In this document: positions 63,877-64,000 of the stretch, piece after piece
Position numbering within the stretch: the stretch's first letter is position 1
Layout of the letters: the number at the start of each line of letters is the position of its first letter
NCBI RefSeq assembly: GCF_039511225.1
Contig: NZ_CP154261.1
Span: forward strand, 1,364,001-1,428,000
Reading direction: 5' to 3'
DNA from: Sphingobacterium multivorum
GTDB taxonomy: Bacteria > Bacteroidota > Bacteroidia > Sphingobacteriales > Sphingobacteriaceae
Length of the DNA: 64,000 bases
Notes under the pieces: model-generated
What the model saw: only the letters and a program-made list of their open reading frames with translations
Told to the model about the DNA's origin: nothing
The model's database searches: none
Program-made: the position numbers and the translations under genes

Positions 63877-64000
63877 ATGAAATCAGTTTTATCAATTTTC
63901 TTATGTTGCATATTATCCTTTGCTGCCACGGCGCAAACGCAGGACAAAGTCAAAGGAAAGATTATGATATCCGAAAGCATTCCGGCAAAAGATGCACTAT
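63877..64000 (+). CDS. Start of a probable TonB-dependent receptor (cut by window end)
   Basis: Only 41 codons are visible: a signal peptide MKSVLSIFLCCILSFAATAQ followed by TQDKVKGKIMISESIPAKDA. The latter looks like the first strand of a carboxypeptidase-regulatory-like domain, as in TonB receptors. The position after ECF sigma, FecR-like and lipoprotein genes supports this. The rest of the gene is outside the window, so the call is provisional. Confidence 0.5.
   Translation, partial: MKSVLSIFLCCILSFAATAQTQDKVKGKIMISESIPAKDAL

Noticed and set aside
1..64000. CRISPR arrays, tRNA or rRNA genes, insertion sequences, integrase
   Set aside because: I looked for repeated spacers, cloverleaf-like segments, transposase and integrase motifs on both strands and found none that I could support.

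Overview
The window looks like a chromosomal segment of a Bacteroidota bacterium, most likely Sphingobacterium or a close relative. Four things point there: low-GC coding sequence; many TonB-dependent receptors with SusC/SusD, FecI-type sigma and FecR genes; cell-envelope lipoproteins with a Cys-Lys-Lys or Cys-Ser-Lys start to the mature chain; and promoters of the TTTG/TAnnTTTG type rather than the classical sigma-70 type. The genus is an inference from style, since no database could be searched.

Layout. 185-17636: an ECF sigma/FecR pair followed by a co-directional outer-membrane uptake locus. It holds an STN-type TonB receptor, two lipoproteins, three consecutive fasciclin (FAS1) lipoproteins, an Oar-like TonB receptor and an IPT/TIG-NHL lipoprotein, but no SusD. 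17747-22600: metallophosphoesterase, SDR, an AraC regulator, and a divergent ohr peroxide-resistance operon (Ohr, DUF1304, nitroreductase, MarR/OhrR) ending in a clear terminator. 22708-26890: a probable DNA alkylation-repair pair (PF09859 oxygenase plus Ada-type zinc domain), NudK, AraC and lipoproteins. 27243-32600: an accessory island with a SIR2-like protein, a three-gene phage-type lysis cassette (amidase, small membrane coiled-coil protein, u-spanin-like lipoprotein), a DnaA-domain-IV-like protein, and a LexA/CI-type S24 repressor behind many operator-like repeats. No phage structural genes or integrase are present. 32594-45662: housekeeping and metabolic genes (DUF1772, AraC, flavoprotein monooxygenases, HD hydrolase, YncE/phosphoesterase fusion, esterase, GNAT, purple-acid-phosphatase-like enzyme). 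45902-53490: a SusC/SusD utilisation locus with a FAS1 lipoprotein, a DUF5007-like lipoprotein and an AraC regulator. 53773-56142: a decaying region with an ADP-ribosylglycohydrolase remnant and a TraB/GumN gene broken by one stop codon. 56281-60820: outer-membrane proteins around a LytS/LytTR-type two-component pair. 61265-64000: a second ECF sigma, an unusually short FecR-like protein, a lipoprotein, and the start of a probable TonB receptor.

How the genes fit together. In both sigma/FecR loci, substrate binding at the outer-membrane receptor would signal through FecR to the sigma factor. The first receptor carries the STN signalling domain this requires. The SusC/D locus has no sigma pair and its receptor has no STN domain, so the adjacent AraC protein is its likely regulator. 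The ohr operon and the Ada/oxygenase pair are stress-defence units. The most unusual part is the 27-32.6 kb island: a lysis module without a phage, next to a possibly self-cleaving repressor and a SIR2-like protein.
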